Source of the DNA: Planctomycetia bacterium
Lineage (GTDB): Bacteria > Planctomycetota > Phycisphaerae > Phycisphaerales > SM1A02
Assembly (NCBI GenBank): GCA_009936695.1
Contig: JAACEA010000133.1
Span: forward strand, 1 to 20,585
Direction of reading: 5' to 3'
Length of the DNA: 20,585 nucleotides
This document shows positions 7,684-15,253 of the stretch, piece by piece. Each line of letters starts with the position of its first letter. The first letter of the stretch is position 1. Under the pieces are notes generated by a model that was not told the DNA's origin, did not search any database, and saw only the letters and a list, made by a program, of their open reading frames with translations. The position numbers were made by a program, and so were the translations under genes.

Positions 7684-8697
7684 TCAGCGTCGCAGGTGTG
7701 CCGAACCGGCCGAGGTGAGCTTTCGCCCACGCGGCGTCCGGGAAAGGAAGCCGATCTGCAGGAGGTACGGCTCGACCACGTCTTCGAGGGTGCCCGCGTC
7801 CCCGCCCATGGTGGCGGCGATCGCCTCGAGCCCGGCGGGTCCGCCTTCGTAGACCTCCGCGAGCACGTTCAGGTACTTGCGATCGATCTCGTCGAGCCCG
7901 AGTTCATCGACGCCTTCGAGTTCGAGCGCCGATGTCACCGCCGCCGCGTCGATCCGACCCGTGCCCCGGACCTGCGCAAAGTCCCGGACCCGCCGCAGCA
8001 GTCGAAGCGCGACCCGTGGGGTCCCGCGGCTGCGGGTGGCGATCGCGTCGAAGCCGCTGGCTTCCACCGATTCGATCCCCATCCGCCCCACCGCGCGGTG
8101 AAGGATCTCGACCAGATCGGCGACGGGGTAGTACTCGAGGTGATGGGTGATGCCGAAGCGAGCCCGCAGCGGCTGGGTCAGCATGCCCGCACGCGTGGTC
8201 GCGCCGATCAGGGTGAAGGGCTTCAGGGTGAGGGTGATGACCTTCGCGTGCATCCCGCTGTCGACGGTGAAGTCGACCTTGAAGTCCTCCATCGCGGGAT
8301 AGATGTACTCCTCGACCGCGGGGGGAAGTCGGTGGATCTCGTCGATGAAGAGGACGTCGCCTTCGCCGAGCTTGGTGAGGGTCCCGACCAGGTCGGCCGC
8401 CTTGTTGAGCGCGGGACCACTGGTCACCCAGGCCGTCGTGCCCATCTCGTTGGCGATCACATGGGCGAGGGTGGTCTTCCCGAGTCCCGGAGGACCATGC
8501 AGCAACACGTGCTCCATCGCCTCGTTCCTCGCCTTCACCGCCTCGATCGCGATCGTGAGCCGCTCGATCAGCGCCGCCTGCCCGACGTATTCCGCGATCG
8601 ACCGAGGTCTGACCACGGGCGTGGGCGCCGCGGCATCGGCGTTCGTCACCGGTTCCTCGGCCTGCGACTCTCCGGAAACGATGCGCTCTCGTGCCAT
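7684..8697 (-). CDS. ruvB: Holliday junction branch-migration ATPase RuvB
   Basis: RuvB is the hexameric AAA+ motor that, with RuvA, drives branch migration of Holliday junctions in recombinational repair. The 337-residue protein has EYVGQ (36-40), Walker A GPPGLGKT (68-75), Walker B DEIH (119-122), the YIYPAMEDF segment (131-139), sensor 1 ATTR (166-169), LRARFGI (178-184) and the C-terminal winged-helix ending FLSRTPRGRKLT. The annotated ATG at 8697 has AGGGA directly against it, which is unusually close; a GTG at 8649 has AGGA six nucleotides upstream and would start just before the conserved domain, so the true start is uncertain. It lies 62 nt after lemA and may be co-transcribed with it. 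ruvA and ruvC are not in the window. Confidence 0.97.
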   Translation of the reverse strand: MARERIVSGESQAEEPVTNADAAAPTPVVRPRSIAEYVGQAALIERLTIAIEAVKARNEAMEHVLLHGPPGLGKTTLAHVIANEMGTTAWVTSGPALNKAADLVGTLTKLGEGDVLFIDEIHRLPPAVEEYIYPAMEDFKVDFTVDSGMHAKVITLTLKPFTLIGATTRAGMLTQPLRARFGITHHLEYYPVADLVEILHRAVGRMGIESVEASGFDAIATRSRGTPRVALRLLRRVRDFAQVRGTGRIDAAAVTSALELEGVDELGLDEIDRKYLNVLAEVYEGGPAGLEAIAATMGGDAGTLEDVVEPYLLQIGFLSRTPRGRKLTSAGSAHLRR

Positions 8698-8759
8698 TCC
8701 CTACATCATCGACGTTCGGTCGCCCGGACGCCAGTCGGAGCCGAGCCCGTCTCCAGTCT

Positions 8760-9323
8760 TCAGCCACCGAAATCCGTCGCCACCGGGCCCCGCTCCGCCG
8801 GATCGGTCTCGAAGAACCCCTGGGTCTCGAAGCCGCAGAGGCCGGCCACGAGGTTCGACGGGATCGTGGTGCAGAGCTGATTCATCTCGCGGACGTTGGC
8901 GTTGTAGAACCGCCGGCCGGCGGCGATCCGGTCCTCGGTGTTGGCCAGTTCCGACTGGAGTTCGAGGAATCCGGCATCGGCCTTGAGTTCCGGATAGGCC
9001 TCGGCGACCGCGAGCAGTCGATCCACGCCTGCGACCATCGCCTGCTCGTCGCCACTCTGACGGTCCGGACGGCCGACGTTCTCACGTGCCTTGTTCCGGA
9101 GCTCGATCACCCGTTCGAGGGTCTCCCGCTCGTGGACCGCGTACCCCTTGACGGTCGCGACGAGGTTGGGGATCAGGTCGTATCGACGCTTCAACTCCAC
9201 GTCCACGTCCGCCCAGCTCTCGTGCAGGTGCTGCCGGACCGAGACCAGTCGGTTGTAGATCACCACGCCCCAGACCAGTGGCAGGAGCAGGACCAGGGTG
9301 GGTATCAGGATGACGAAGAGCAT
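8760..9323 (-). CDS. LemA family protein (paralogue 1)
   Basis: LemA proteins have one N-terminal membrane helix and an extracytoplasmic helical domain; their biochemical role is unclear. The 187-residue product has a hydrophobic helix (about residues 2-24), then the family signature WADVDVELKRRYDLIPNLV (37-55), KGYAVHE (59-65), AEAYPELKA (107-115) and FLELQSELANTEDRIA..RFYN (119-141). The C terminus ends with an acidic and Gly-rich tail rather than the family's usual 'P-x-V-x-F' ending. ATG 9323 is chosen because it begins the membrane helix and AAGGA lies upstream; the ATG at 9368 overlaps the neighbour. It follows the unknown gene by 25 nt. Confidence 0.93.
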   Translation of the reverse strand: MLFVILIPTLVLLLPLVWGVVIYNRLVSVRQHLHESWADVDVELKRRYDLIPNLVATVKGYAVHERETLERVIELRNKARENVGRPDRQSGDEQAMVAGVDRLLAVAEAYPELKADAGFLELQSELANTEDRIAAGRRFYNANVREMNQLCTTIPSNLVAGLCGFETQGFFETDPAERGPVATDFGG

Positions 9324-9348
9324 GTCCTGGATCCTTGGAGTGGGGCCG

Positions 9349-10050
9349 TCAGGCCGATTCGTCGGCAAGCGTTCGAACCAGATGATCCGGCCACGCGTCG
9401 AAGAACGTGCCGCACCAGTCGAGATGACGCTCGAATGAATCCGGTTCCCAGCATCCGCGGCCGTCCGAGACGCAGATCAGGTCCCCTTCCAACTCGAACG
9501 CGGGCGGCGCGGTTCGGAGCAGCAGCTCCATCATCCGGGGGTCGACGAGATCGTAGGCGAAACGCTTGTCCTCGCTCGAGACGTGGAACCGGCGACTGAA
9601 CTCGACGCTTTCGAAGTCGATGTCGTCGAAACCCAGCATGCCCTTGAGGCGATCGAACACGCCTTCGCGGCGGACGATGGTCTCGGGAACGGAGCCGAAC
9701 GGGTTCCACGCGATGAGGTAGCTCAGACGAATCGTGACCGTGCGGCGGTTCTTGCCCGAACCACGACGCTCCTTGTAGCGGAAGTCGCCGGTGCGAACCT
9801 CGATCGAACGGCCTCCCAGGTCGAGCGTTCCGCTGATCGTGTTGTAGGCGACCCGCGATCGGCCCTTCCTGAACATCGCGAACCGGGCGAACCGGACGTC
9901 GTGCGACCCGTCGAAGGACGGATCGAAGTCCAATCCCCTCGCGGTCGCCAGCCCCGCGAGCACCTCCCGGCGCTTCTTCGCCTGCAGGTGGGCGAAGATG
10001 AAACCGCCCGCCACGAGGGCGGCCACCAACACGATGAGGATCACCTCCAC
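9349..10050 (-). CDS. Membrane-anchored hypothetical protein between two lemA genes
   Basis: The 233-residue protein starts at GTG 10050 with GGGAGGG about five nucleotides upstream. An N-terminal hydrophobic helix (about residues 3-20) precedes a basic turn (QAKKRRE), so the large domain is likely to be cytosolic or periplasmic beside the membrane. The domain contains FAMFRKGRSRVAYNTISGTLDLGGRSIEV-type beta strands (about 57-86), a region KNRRTVTIRLSYLIAW (100-115), and a later segment FSRRFHVSSEDKRFAYDLVDPRMMELLL (151-178). The last resembles segments I associate with uncharacterised proteins carried near LemA genes, but I cannot name a family with certainty. Its position between two LemA paralogues in the same direction suggests one membrane-associated complex or pathway. 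Confidence 0.8.
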   Translation of the reverse strand: MEVILIVLVAALVAGGFIFAHLQAKKRREVLAGLATARGLDFDPSFDGSHDVRFARFAMFRKGRSRVAYNTISGTLDLGGRSIEVRTGDFRYKERRGSGKNRRTVTIRLSYLIAWNPFGSVPETIVRREGVFDRLKGMLGFDDIDFESVEFSRRFHVSSEDKRFAYDLVDPRMMELLLRTAPPAFELEGDLICVSDGRGCWEPDSFERHLDWCGTFFDAWPDHLVRTLADESA

Positions 10051-10084
10051 GCGAGCCCTCCCGTCGAATCTGGAACGCTCGGCG

Positions 10085-10132
10085 TCGCATCGACCGGGAT
10101 CGGTGCGATCGAAACCCGCCTGATCGATGCGA
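10085..10132. repeat. 9-bp inverted repeat between lemA (paralogue 2) and the unknown gene
   Basis: TCGCATCGA at 10085-10093 is perfectly complementary to TCGATGCGA at 10124-10132, with a 30-nt loop in which CGGG (10095-10098) can pair with CCCG (10115-10118). It lies in the 88-nt gap between lemA paralogue 2 and the following gene. A stem-loop here could attenuate or process the polycistronic mRNA; there is no T-run after it on the minus strand. Confidence 0.35.
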
Positions 10133-10138
10133 AGGCGA

Positions 10139-10720
10139 TCAGAATTCCACCTTCGGCGCCTTCTTCACCGCGGCGGCCTCGTCCGCGTCGAGCTCGAAGA
10201 AGTCCAGTTCGGAGAAGCCGAACATCCCGGCGACCACGTTGGAGGGGAACGTCTTGGTCGCCTCGTTGAAGGTGCTCACCGTCCGGTTGTAGTGCTGTCG
10301 GGCGAATCCGATCTTGTTCTCGGTGCTGGTGAGCTCCTCCTGCAACTGCAGGAAGTTCGTGTTCGCCTTGAGCTCCGGATAGGCCTCCGCGACGACCATC
10401 AGTCGCCCCAGCGCCTGGGTGAGCATGTTCTCCGCCCCGGACTGCTCGGAGACGGATGAGGCGCTGGTGGCCGCGGCACGGGCCTGCGTCACCGCTTCGA
10501 AGGTCTGTGACTCGTGGGACGCGTATCCCTTGACCGCACCGACGAGATTCGGGATCAGATCGTGGCGGCGCTTCAACTGGACGTCGATGTCGCTCCAGGA
10601 ATTCTCCGCGGCGAGTTTCTTCCGCTGCAGGGCGTTGTAGTAGCCGATCAGGAAGATCGCGACGAGAACGATGACCCCGAGGATCGCGAGGATCGGGATC
10701 AGGATGGCGGCTCCAAACAT
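10139..10720 (-). CDS. LemA family protein (paralogue 2)
   Basis: The 193-residue product has an N-terminal membrane helix (about residues 4-27), the signature SWSDIDVQLKRRHDLIPNLV (41-60), KGYASHE (64-70), AEAYPELKAN (111-120) and LQLQEELTSTENKIGFARQHYN (124-145). It ends with KVEF, close to the family's usual C-terminal pattern, unlike paralogue 1. The two LemA proteins are clearly related but far from identical, so this is an old duplication, not a recent repeat. ATG 10720 has GGAG about eight nucleotides upstream and begins the membrane helix. It heads the presumed lemA-unknown-lemA cluster. Confidence 0.95.
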   Translation of the reverse strand: MFGAAILIPILAILGVIVLVAIFLIGYYNALQRKKLAAENSWSDIDVQLKRRHDLIPNLVGAVKGYASHESQTFEAVTQARAAATSASSVSEQSGAENMLTQALGRLMVVAEAYPELKANTNFLQLQEELTSTENKIGFARQHYNRTVSTFNEATKTFPSNVVAGMFGFSELDFFELDADEAAAVKKAPKVEF

Positions 10721-10801
10721 GGTCGACTCCGGAATGCGGGCTTTGGCGGGCGAGGGTCGGACGAGCACGTCGCCGTGAGGAACGACGATCGTGCGCTATG
10801 G

Positions 10802-10807
10802 AAGATA
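10802..10807 (-). promoter_or_regulatory. -10-like TATCTT upstream of lemA paralogue 2
   Basis: On the minus strand CACTATCTTCC lies about 80 nt upstream of ATG 10720 in the 125-nt gap after the HAD gene. It would give a leader of roughly 75 nt. The call rests only on the hexamer and its place. Confidence 0.25.
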
Positions 10808-10845
10808 GTGCCTTCGGTGCGAGTCGGCATGTTCGATCCGCTCCC

Positions 10846-11547
10846 TCAGGGCTTCAGGGATGTGGCAAGACGTTCCACCGCGTCCAGAAACGCCGAAAAG
10901 TCGAGATAGTCGGGCAGCACCGTCTCCGCGCCGACGGATCGAAGCAGCTCGGCGCGGTCGCCCTCCCCGATTCCGACGAAACCCAGCCCCATTCGATCGG
11001 TGGCGAGGACGTCCCATCGACCGTCCCCCACGTACACGCCTCGATCGAAGACCTCGCCCGACGATGCGCTCGCCCGCATCATCGCGGTCTCGATGATCGT
11101 CTCGCGAGGATGAGCGTCATCGGCGTGCGCCGCCGGAACGTCGTCGTGGGGCACGCCCGCCGCCTCCAGCTTCAGACCGGCGGTACGCCGCCATCCGCCG
11201 GTCGCGATCGCGACCGCCCAGCCCGACGACCGCATCGCCTCGAAGATCGCCGGCGCGCCCGGAACCGGAAGAAACCACTCCGGCCGGCGCCGTCGGGCCG
11301 CCTCGATTCGCGCCGCGAAGGCATCGCGAACCCGGTGGACGTTCTCGTCGGTCGGTGCCAGATCGGTGCGGGTCCGGATGAGTTCCAGGGCGATCGCCTC
11401 GTCCGTGGAATGCGGGTAGCGGCTCCAATCGGTCTCCATCGAATCGAGACCGAGGACGTCCGAGGCCGCCTCGAGCCAGCAGGCATCGTCGACCTCGCTG
11501 GTTCGTGCGAGCGTTCCGTCGAGATCGAACACCACGATTCCGGGCAT
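10846..11547 (-). CDS. HAD-superfamily phosphatase (phosphoglycolate-phosphatase-like)
   Basis: HAD hydrolases remove phosphate through an aspartyl-phosphate intermediate. The 233-residue protein has motif I DLDGT (8-12; Asp8 nucleophile, Asp10 acid-base), a helical cap (about 18-95), motif II ATGG (115-118, Thr116), a likely motif III Lys126 in RTAGLKLEAAG (121-131), and motif IV GDGRWD (174-179). The substrate is not evident; its size and cap fit the phosphoglycolate phosphatase/beta-phosphoglucomutase group. AGGAG precedes ATG 11547 by six nucleotides. It is divergent from the secreted-protein/galK pair; a sugar-phosphate role is possible but unproven. Confidence 0.88.
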   Translation of the reverse strand: MPGIVVFDLDGTLARTSEVDDACWLEAASDVLGLDSMETDWSRYPHSTDEAIALELIRTRTDLAPTDENVHRVRDAFAARIEAARRRRPEWFLPVPGAPAIFEAMRSSGWAVAIATGGWRRTAGLKLEAAGVPHDDVPAAHADDAHPRETIIETAMMRASASSGEVFDRGVYVGDGRWDVLATDRMGLGFVGIGEGDRAELLRSVGAETVLPDYLDFSAFLDAVERLATSLKP

Positions 11548-11582
11548 GAGCGTCTCCTGGTTGCGGCGAAGCCGTCCGCGCG

Positions 11583-11588
11583 AGCCTA
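11583..11588 (-). promoter_or_regulatory. -10-like TAGGCT upstream of the HAD phosphatase gene
   Basis: TGGTAGGCT on the minus strand lies about 35 nt before ATG 11547, with AGGAG between. The TGG just before the hexamer resembles an extended -10. No clear -35 is seen. Confidence 0.3.
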
Positions 11589-11656
11589 CCAGCCGCGGAT
11601 CGGAGGCGTCCGGCGGATCCCACCTCGCCCGACGAACTCACGTCGGTGGCTTCTCG

Positions 11657-11662
11657 TATTCT
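11657..11662 (+). promoter_or_regulatory. -10-like TATTCT upstream of the secreted protein/galK operon
   Basis: CGTATTCTG lies about 65 nt upstream of ATG 11729. The same hexamer is found before the pseudopilin gene. Together with the oppositely directed TAGGCT at 11583-11588 it suggests two separate promoters in the 181-nt divergent gap. Confidence 0.35.
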
Positions 11663-11728
11663 GAACGCCCGGGCCTTCCGGTCCCGGTCGATTCGAAGTC
11701 CCGCAGCCGCGGACTCCTGGAGTTTCCG

Positions 11729-13147
11729 ATGCGAATCCGCGACGCGACGGTCATCTTCGGTCTTCTTCTCGCGATCGTCACGATCACCGCCCGACCCGCC
11801 GACGCCCAGATCTCCGCGGCGGAGCGGGCACTGCGCGAGAAGTCCCTCCGCAGGATGTACGAACCGGCGCCGATCGATCCGGCGTCCATCCGCGCGATCG
11901 CCCGGGATCTGGAGATCGAGGATGAAACGGCGATCGTCAACGCGCTCGCCGCGTACGAACTCGCGTGGCATCCGATCCGGGAGGGACCGGTCCAGATCGT
12001 GCGCGAACGATGGCCGGCCTGCTTCTCGATCGACGGACAACGGGGCGACGTGCGGACCCGCTACACCCCCGAACTGCTCCTTCTCCTCCAGGCGCGGGCG
12101 GAGGCGTTTCGAGCCGCCGACGTCGCGGACGAGGCGTTGTTCGGTCGGCTGCTCGCCGCCGATCGGGAGGCGGAATCCAAGATCGATCCGGTCGCTTCGA
12201 CGCGTCGCGAACGCCGACGGCGGCGACGCGAACTGCTCGATCTTCCGGACCGGCTTCCCGGGACTTCGATCGAACCGCTGGAACTCGTCACCACCGTCGC
12301 GGTGGATCCGGAGATCCTCGAAGGCGTGCTTCCCGTGCTCGATGCGTGGGAGGCCGATCTCGACGCCGCCCTCGTCGCGCGATGGTCCCGGAGCGAATCG
12401 ATCGAGCGGATGCGGGCCGCGACGAGAATCGAACTCGGCCCGGAATGGGATCGCCTGCTGGCGGGCGCCGCGCGGGATCGAGCCGACCGGGAACTCGCCG
12501 CGTACGAAGAGGCGCTGATCGCGACCGAGATTCCACGTCGGAACATCAATGCCGAGATGATCGAGACGCTCGGCCCCCGGGTCCCACCGCTCACCCATCT
12601 CGAGATCGTCCGCAGTCACCATCGGCTCGCCCATCCGGCGCTGTTCGTGGAGGATGCCCGACTGGAGCGACTGATCCAGGAGATCCTCGCGTCCGATGAC
12701 CTCGACGAGCGGGGACGGGAGGACGTCGAGAATCTGATCGCCGCCACCGCGGAACGACTGAACCGTCTCGGCGCGGCCGCGGCGAAGCAGGCGGATCGCT
12801 CCCTCGCGTCCCGGTACCGGCACGTCTCCGACGCGGTGCCCCTCGAGAACCTGGGTGCCGCACCCACCCTCGAAGACGACATCGAGGCGATCCTGGACGA
12901 GATCGAACTGCTCGACGCGGTGCTGGAACGCCGGCGTGAATTCGATCGTCTGGTCCGGCCGTTCGCCGGCATCGGCGCGAAGACGGAACTCCGGGTTCAG
13001 GGACATCGGGCGGTCAACGCGTCGTTCGATCGGCGCGATCGGTGGAGTCGCGACCGCCTGCGTGAAGCCCTCGTCGAACTGGGGTTCCGCCGGGACGAAC
13101 GGAATCGCGGCGCCGATCCCGACGTCGAACCCGGATTCGAGGAATGA
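11729..13147 (+). CDS. Secreted hypothetical protein, alpha-helical, charged
   Basis: The 472-residue protein starts at ATG 11729 with TGGAG at a good distance. A signal peptide is clear: basic MRIR, hydrophobic core (about 8-20), and an ADA-Q cleavage site after residue 26. The mature protein is dominated by long Glu/Arg/Ala/Leu-rich stretches typical of alpha-helical bundles or coiled coils, with no Cys pairs or enzymatic motif that I can name. I do not recognise the family. Its stop overlaps the galactokinase start (ATGA at 13144-13147), which implies co-translation, though the functional link is not obvious. Reading frames on the opposite strand here are high-GC shadows. Confidence 0.85.
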   Translation: MRIRDATVIFGLLLAIVTITARPADAQISAAERALREKSLRRMYEPAPIDPASIRAIARDLEIEDETAIVNALAAYELAWHPIREGPVQIVRERWPACFSIDGQRGDVRTRYTPELLLLLQARAEAFRAADVADEALFGRLLAADREAESKIDPVASTRRERRRRRRELLDLPDRLPGTSIEPLELVTTVAVDPEILEGVLPVLDAWEADLDAALVARWSRSESIERMRAATRIELGPEWDRLLAGAARDRADRELAAYEEALIATEIPRRNINAEMIETLGPRVPPLTHLEIVRSHHRLAHPALFVEDARLERLIQEILASDDLDERGREDVENLIAATAERLNRLGAAAAKQADRSLASRYRHVSDAVPLENLGAAPTLEDDIEAILDEIELLDAVLERRREFDRLVRPFAGIGAKTELRVQGHRAVNASFDRRDRWSRDRLREALVELGFRRDERNRGADPDVEPGFEE

Positions 13148-14298
13148 CGGAGATCTCCGCGACCGATCGGGCGCGAACGGCCTTCACCCGACGCTTCGGT
13201 GTCCCCCCGAGGATCGTCGCCTCCGCCCCGGGTCGCGTGAACCTGATCGGCGAGCACGTCGACTACACGGGTGGACTGGTCCTCCCGTTCGCGATCGATG
13301 CCAGAGCCGCCGTCGCACTCGGCCCGTCGGAGGACGATCGGACCGTGCTGGTCGCTCCCGATCTCGACGCGGAGACCACCCACCTCGGACCACCGCCGCG
13401 ACGACCGGAGACCGAATCGAACCGTCGATTCGCGAATCACCTGCTCGGGGTCCTTGATGCCGCGGGGGGATCCGACGCGCCGATCCGGGCCCTGGTCACC
13501 AGTGACGTTCCGTCCGGCGGCGGACTCTCCTCGAGCGCCGCGATCGAAGTCGCATTCGCCACCGCCTGGGCCGGACTCCACGGCGACGTGACAAATCCGA
13601 AGATGCTCGCGGACCTCGCGATGCGGGCGGAACACGAGTTCGTCGGGACCCCGTGCGGAATCATGGACATGCTGGTGTCCGCCGCCGGCATCGCGGGCAA
13701 CGCCCTGCGGATCGACTGTCGCTCGGCGACGTGGAGCCCGGTGCCGATGCCGCCCGAGGACCGGGCGGTCGTCCTGCTCGTGGACAGCGGTGTCACCCAT
13801 CGACTTCGCGACGGGGGATACGCGGAACGACGCGCCGCATGCGAGCGGGCCGAAGCGGCGATCGGCGGATCACTCCGGGATGCGACGCTCGAGGACGTCG
13901 CCGCGGCCGGGCTCGACGCGACGGATCGACGACGCGCCTCGCACGTCGTCGAGGAGAACGCCCGCGTCGAGGCGATGGTCGCCGCGCTGGAGGTGGAGGA
14001 CCTCGAGACCGCCGGTCGGATCCTCTTCGACGGACATCGCTCCCTCCAGGATCGCTTCGACGTCTCGATCCCCGAGATCGACCACATCGTCGAGATCGCC
14101 CGGCGACGCGTCGATGCCGGATGTCTCGGGGCTCGCCTCACCGGGGGCGGATTCGGCGGCAGCGCCCTCGTGCTCACGTCCGCCCGGACGCTGGAATCCA
14201 ATCGCCGCGCGATCATCGAGGAGTTCGCCGCGCGATTCGGACGTCGCCCCGAGACCAGGGTGGTCCGGGCATCGGACGGCGCGACGCTCGAGACGTGA
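13144..14298 (+). CDS. galK: Galactokinase
   Basis: Galactokinase phosphorylates D-galactose to galactose 1-phosphate in the Leloir pathway. The 384-residue length is typical. GHMP-kinase motifs are clear: the sugar-binding GRVNLIGEHVDYTGG (30-44; the family usually has Thr after His), the ATP-binding VPSGGGLSSSAA (122-133), CGIMD (171-175) with the catalytic Asp175, and LTGGGFGG (332-339). The residue after CGIMD is Met, where most galactokinases have Gln. A related GHMP kinase for a similar sugar cannot be fully excluded. The start overlaps the previous stop, and GAGGA sits directly against the ATG, so translation probably depends on coupling. No galT or galE is in the window. Confidence 0.92.
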   Translation: MTEISATDRARTAFTRRFGVPPRIVASAPGRVNLIGEHVDYTGGLVLPFAIDARAAVALGPSEDDRTVLVAPDLDAETTHLGPPPRRPETESNRRFANHLLGVLDAAGGSDAPIRALVTSDVPSGGGLSSSAAIEVAFATAWAGLHGDVTNPKMLADLAMRAEHEFVGTPCGIMDMLVSAAGIAGNALRIDCRSATWSPVPMPPEDRAVVLLVDSGVTHRLRDGGYAERRAACERAEAAIGGSLRDATLEDVAAAGLDATDRRRASHVVEENARVEAMVAALEVEDLETAGRILFDGHRSLQDRFDVSIPEIDHIVEIARRRVDAGCLGARLTGGGFGGSALVLTSARTLESNRRAIIEEFAARFGRRPETRVVRASDGATLET

Positions 14299-14307
14299 TC
14301 GATCGGT

Positions 14308-15174
14308 TCAGCCGTCGGAGCGGGATTCGGGTCCGCCCCCGGAGGGGGCGGCGAGCGCGAATGCGAGACGCGTGTCCTTGTTGTAGAAGATCATCGCCGA
14401 GACCTTCTTGTGGTTCACGGACGCGACCACGCCATGCGTCGGGGAAACGAAGATGATCCCGGTGTCCTTCACCGACGCCGGTCCGATCTCGCCCTTGTAG
14501 TCGCTTCGATACATCACCACGTCGAAGACCCCGCCGGGCGTCGTGATCCGTCGCACGCCACGATCGACCATCGTGACCCGGAGGCTTCCGGTGTGCTCCG
14601 GATCACCGGTCCCATGAAGGTCGTAGACGCGGACCCCCATGTCCACCGGCTTGGGATCCGGCCCCGCGAAGAACCGAACCTCCGGCGGGTCGTATCGCAC
14701 CGACACCGACTGCCCGAGATCAAGCTGGACGGGCATGACCACCGCGTCACCATCGCGGACGAGCCAGCTCGTCGACTCGCCCGGCACACCGATCATCACC
14801 GGCTTTCCATCCTCGCGCGGCCAGCCGGGAGGCGTCCGGGCCGCCGGCGAGCTGGTGATGCGAGTGGTCTTCCGATCATCATCCGCGTACTGGACGAAGT
14901 CGACCGCGCCCGTCTCGAGCACGCGGTCGAGGAGCTTCGCGCGGTCGATCTTCACGTCGGACGCGACGACTTCGACGGTCCCCTTGAAGATCCCGATCAA
15001 CGCGGCCTCGTCCGGCCGGAGCGGATCGCTCGGAACGAGATCCGTCACAAGCCCCGACCCGGCACGCATCGGCGTCGCGAACAGCAGGATCAGCGGGACC
15101 AGCCAATGGACCGCGAATCCTCGGCGCGAGCGGATGAGGAGACGATGACGAAATCGGGTCGACGGGTCGTTCAT
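14308..15174 (-). CDS. Secreted hypothetical protein (possible DUF3108-like end)
   Basis: The 288-residue protein starts at ATG 15174, preceded by CGGAGG. A long basic N-region (RFRHRLLIRSRR) is followed by a hydrophobic core (about 23-33) and a likely cleavage after MRA (38), so it is exported. The mature part includes ALIGIFKGTVEVV (58-70) and a C-terminal run GVRRITTPGGVFDVVMYRSD (206-225) then GIIFVSPTHGVVASVN (239-254), a pattern like beta-rich periplasmic domains of the DUF3108 type; this is weak. It ends in a Gly/Pro/Ser-rich tail encoded by a strong hairpin-forming sequence. It converges with galK (9-nt gap) and diverges from the cyclophilin gene. Confidence 0.8.
   Translation of the reverse strand: MNDPSTRFRHRLLIRSRRGFAVHWLVPLILLFATPMRAGSGLVTDLVPSDPLRPDEAALIGIFKGTVEVVASDVKIDRAKLLDRVLETGAVDFVQYADDDRKTTRITSSPAARTPPGWPREDGKPVMIGVPGESTSWLVRDGDAVVMPVQLDLGQSVSVRYDPPEVRFFAGPDPKPVDMGVRVYDLHGTGDPEHTGSLRVTMVDRGVRRITTPGGVFDVVMYRSDYKGEIGPASVKDTGIIFVSPTHGVVASVNHKKVSAMIFYNKDTRLAFALAAPSGGGPESRSDG
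14333..14351. terminator. Perfect 8-bp GC hairpin at the galK / secreted-protein convergence
   Basis: CCGCCCCC (14333-14340), loop GGA, GGGGGCGG (14344-14351) form a perfect stem. It starts 35 nt after the galK stop and lies inside the 3' end of the opposite gene. It could stop transcription from galK, but no T-run follows on either strand. Confidence 0.35.
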
Positions 15175-15194
15175 GCGGATGGCCTCCGGCCGAG

Positions 15195-15204
15195 ATCCTA
15201 TCCT
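15195..15204. promoter_or_regulatory. Possible bidirectional promoter with overlapping -10 hexamers
   Basis: In ATCCTATCCT the plus strand carries TATCCT (15199-15204) and the minus strand carries TAGGAT (15200-15195), sharing the TA step. Minus-strand transcription would begin near 15188 and give a 14-nt leader that still includes GGAGG before ATG 15174. Plus-strand transcription would begin near 15211 and lead to GGAAGGA before ATG 15254. Confidence 0.4.
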
Positions 15205-15253
15205 GTGGTTCGCCCTCGACCAAGGTCGCGCCGACTCCACCGGAAGGACCCCC

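Noticed and set aside
8649..8697. Extended start of RuvB as a separate leader peptide
   Set aside because: The stretch is in frame with RuvB and simply reflects a choice between two start codons.
11117..13006. A 629-codon open frame on the minus strand across the HAD gene and the secreted-protein gene
   Set aside because: It overlaps two genes with real motifs and shows only skewed Arg/Asp/Gly composition, so it is a shadow.
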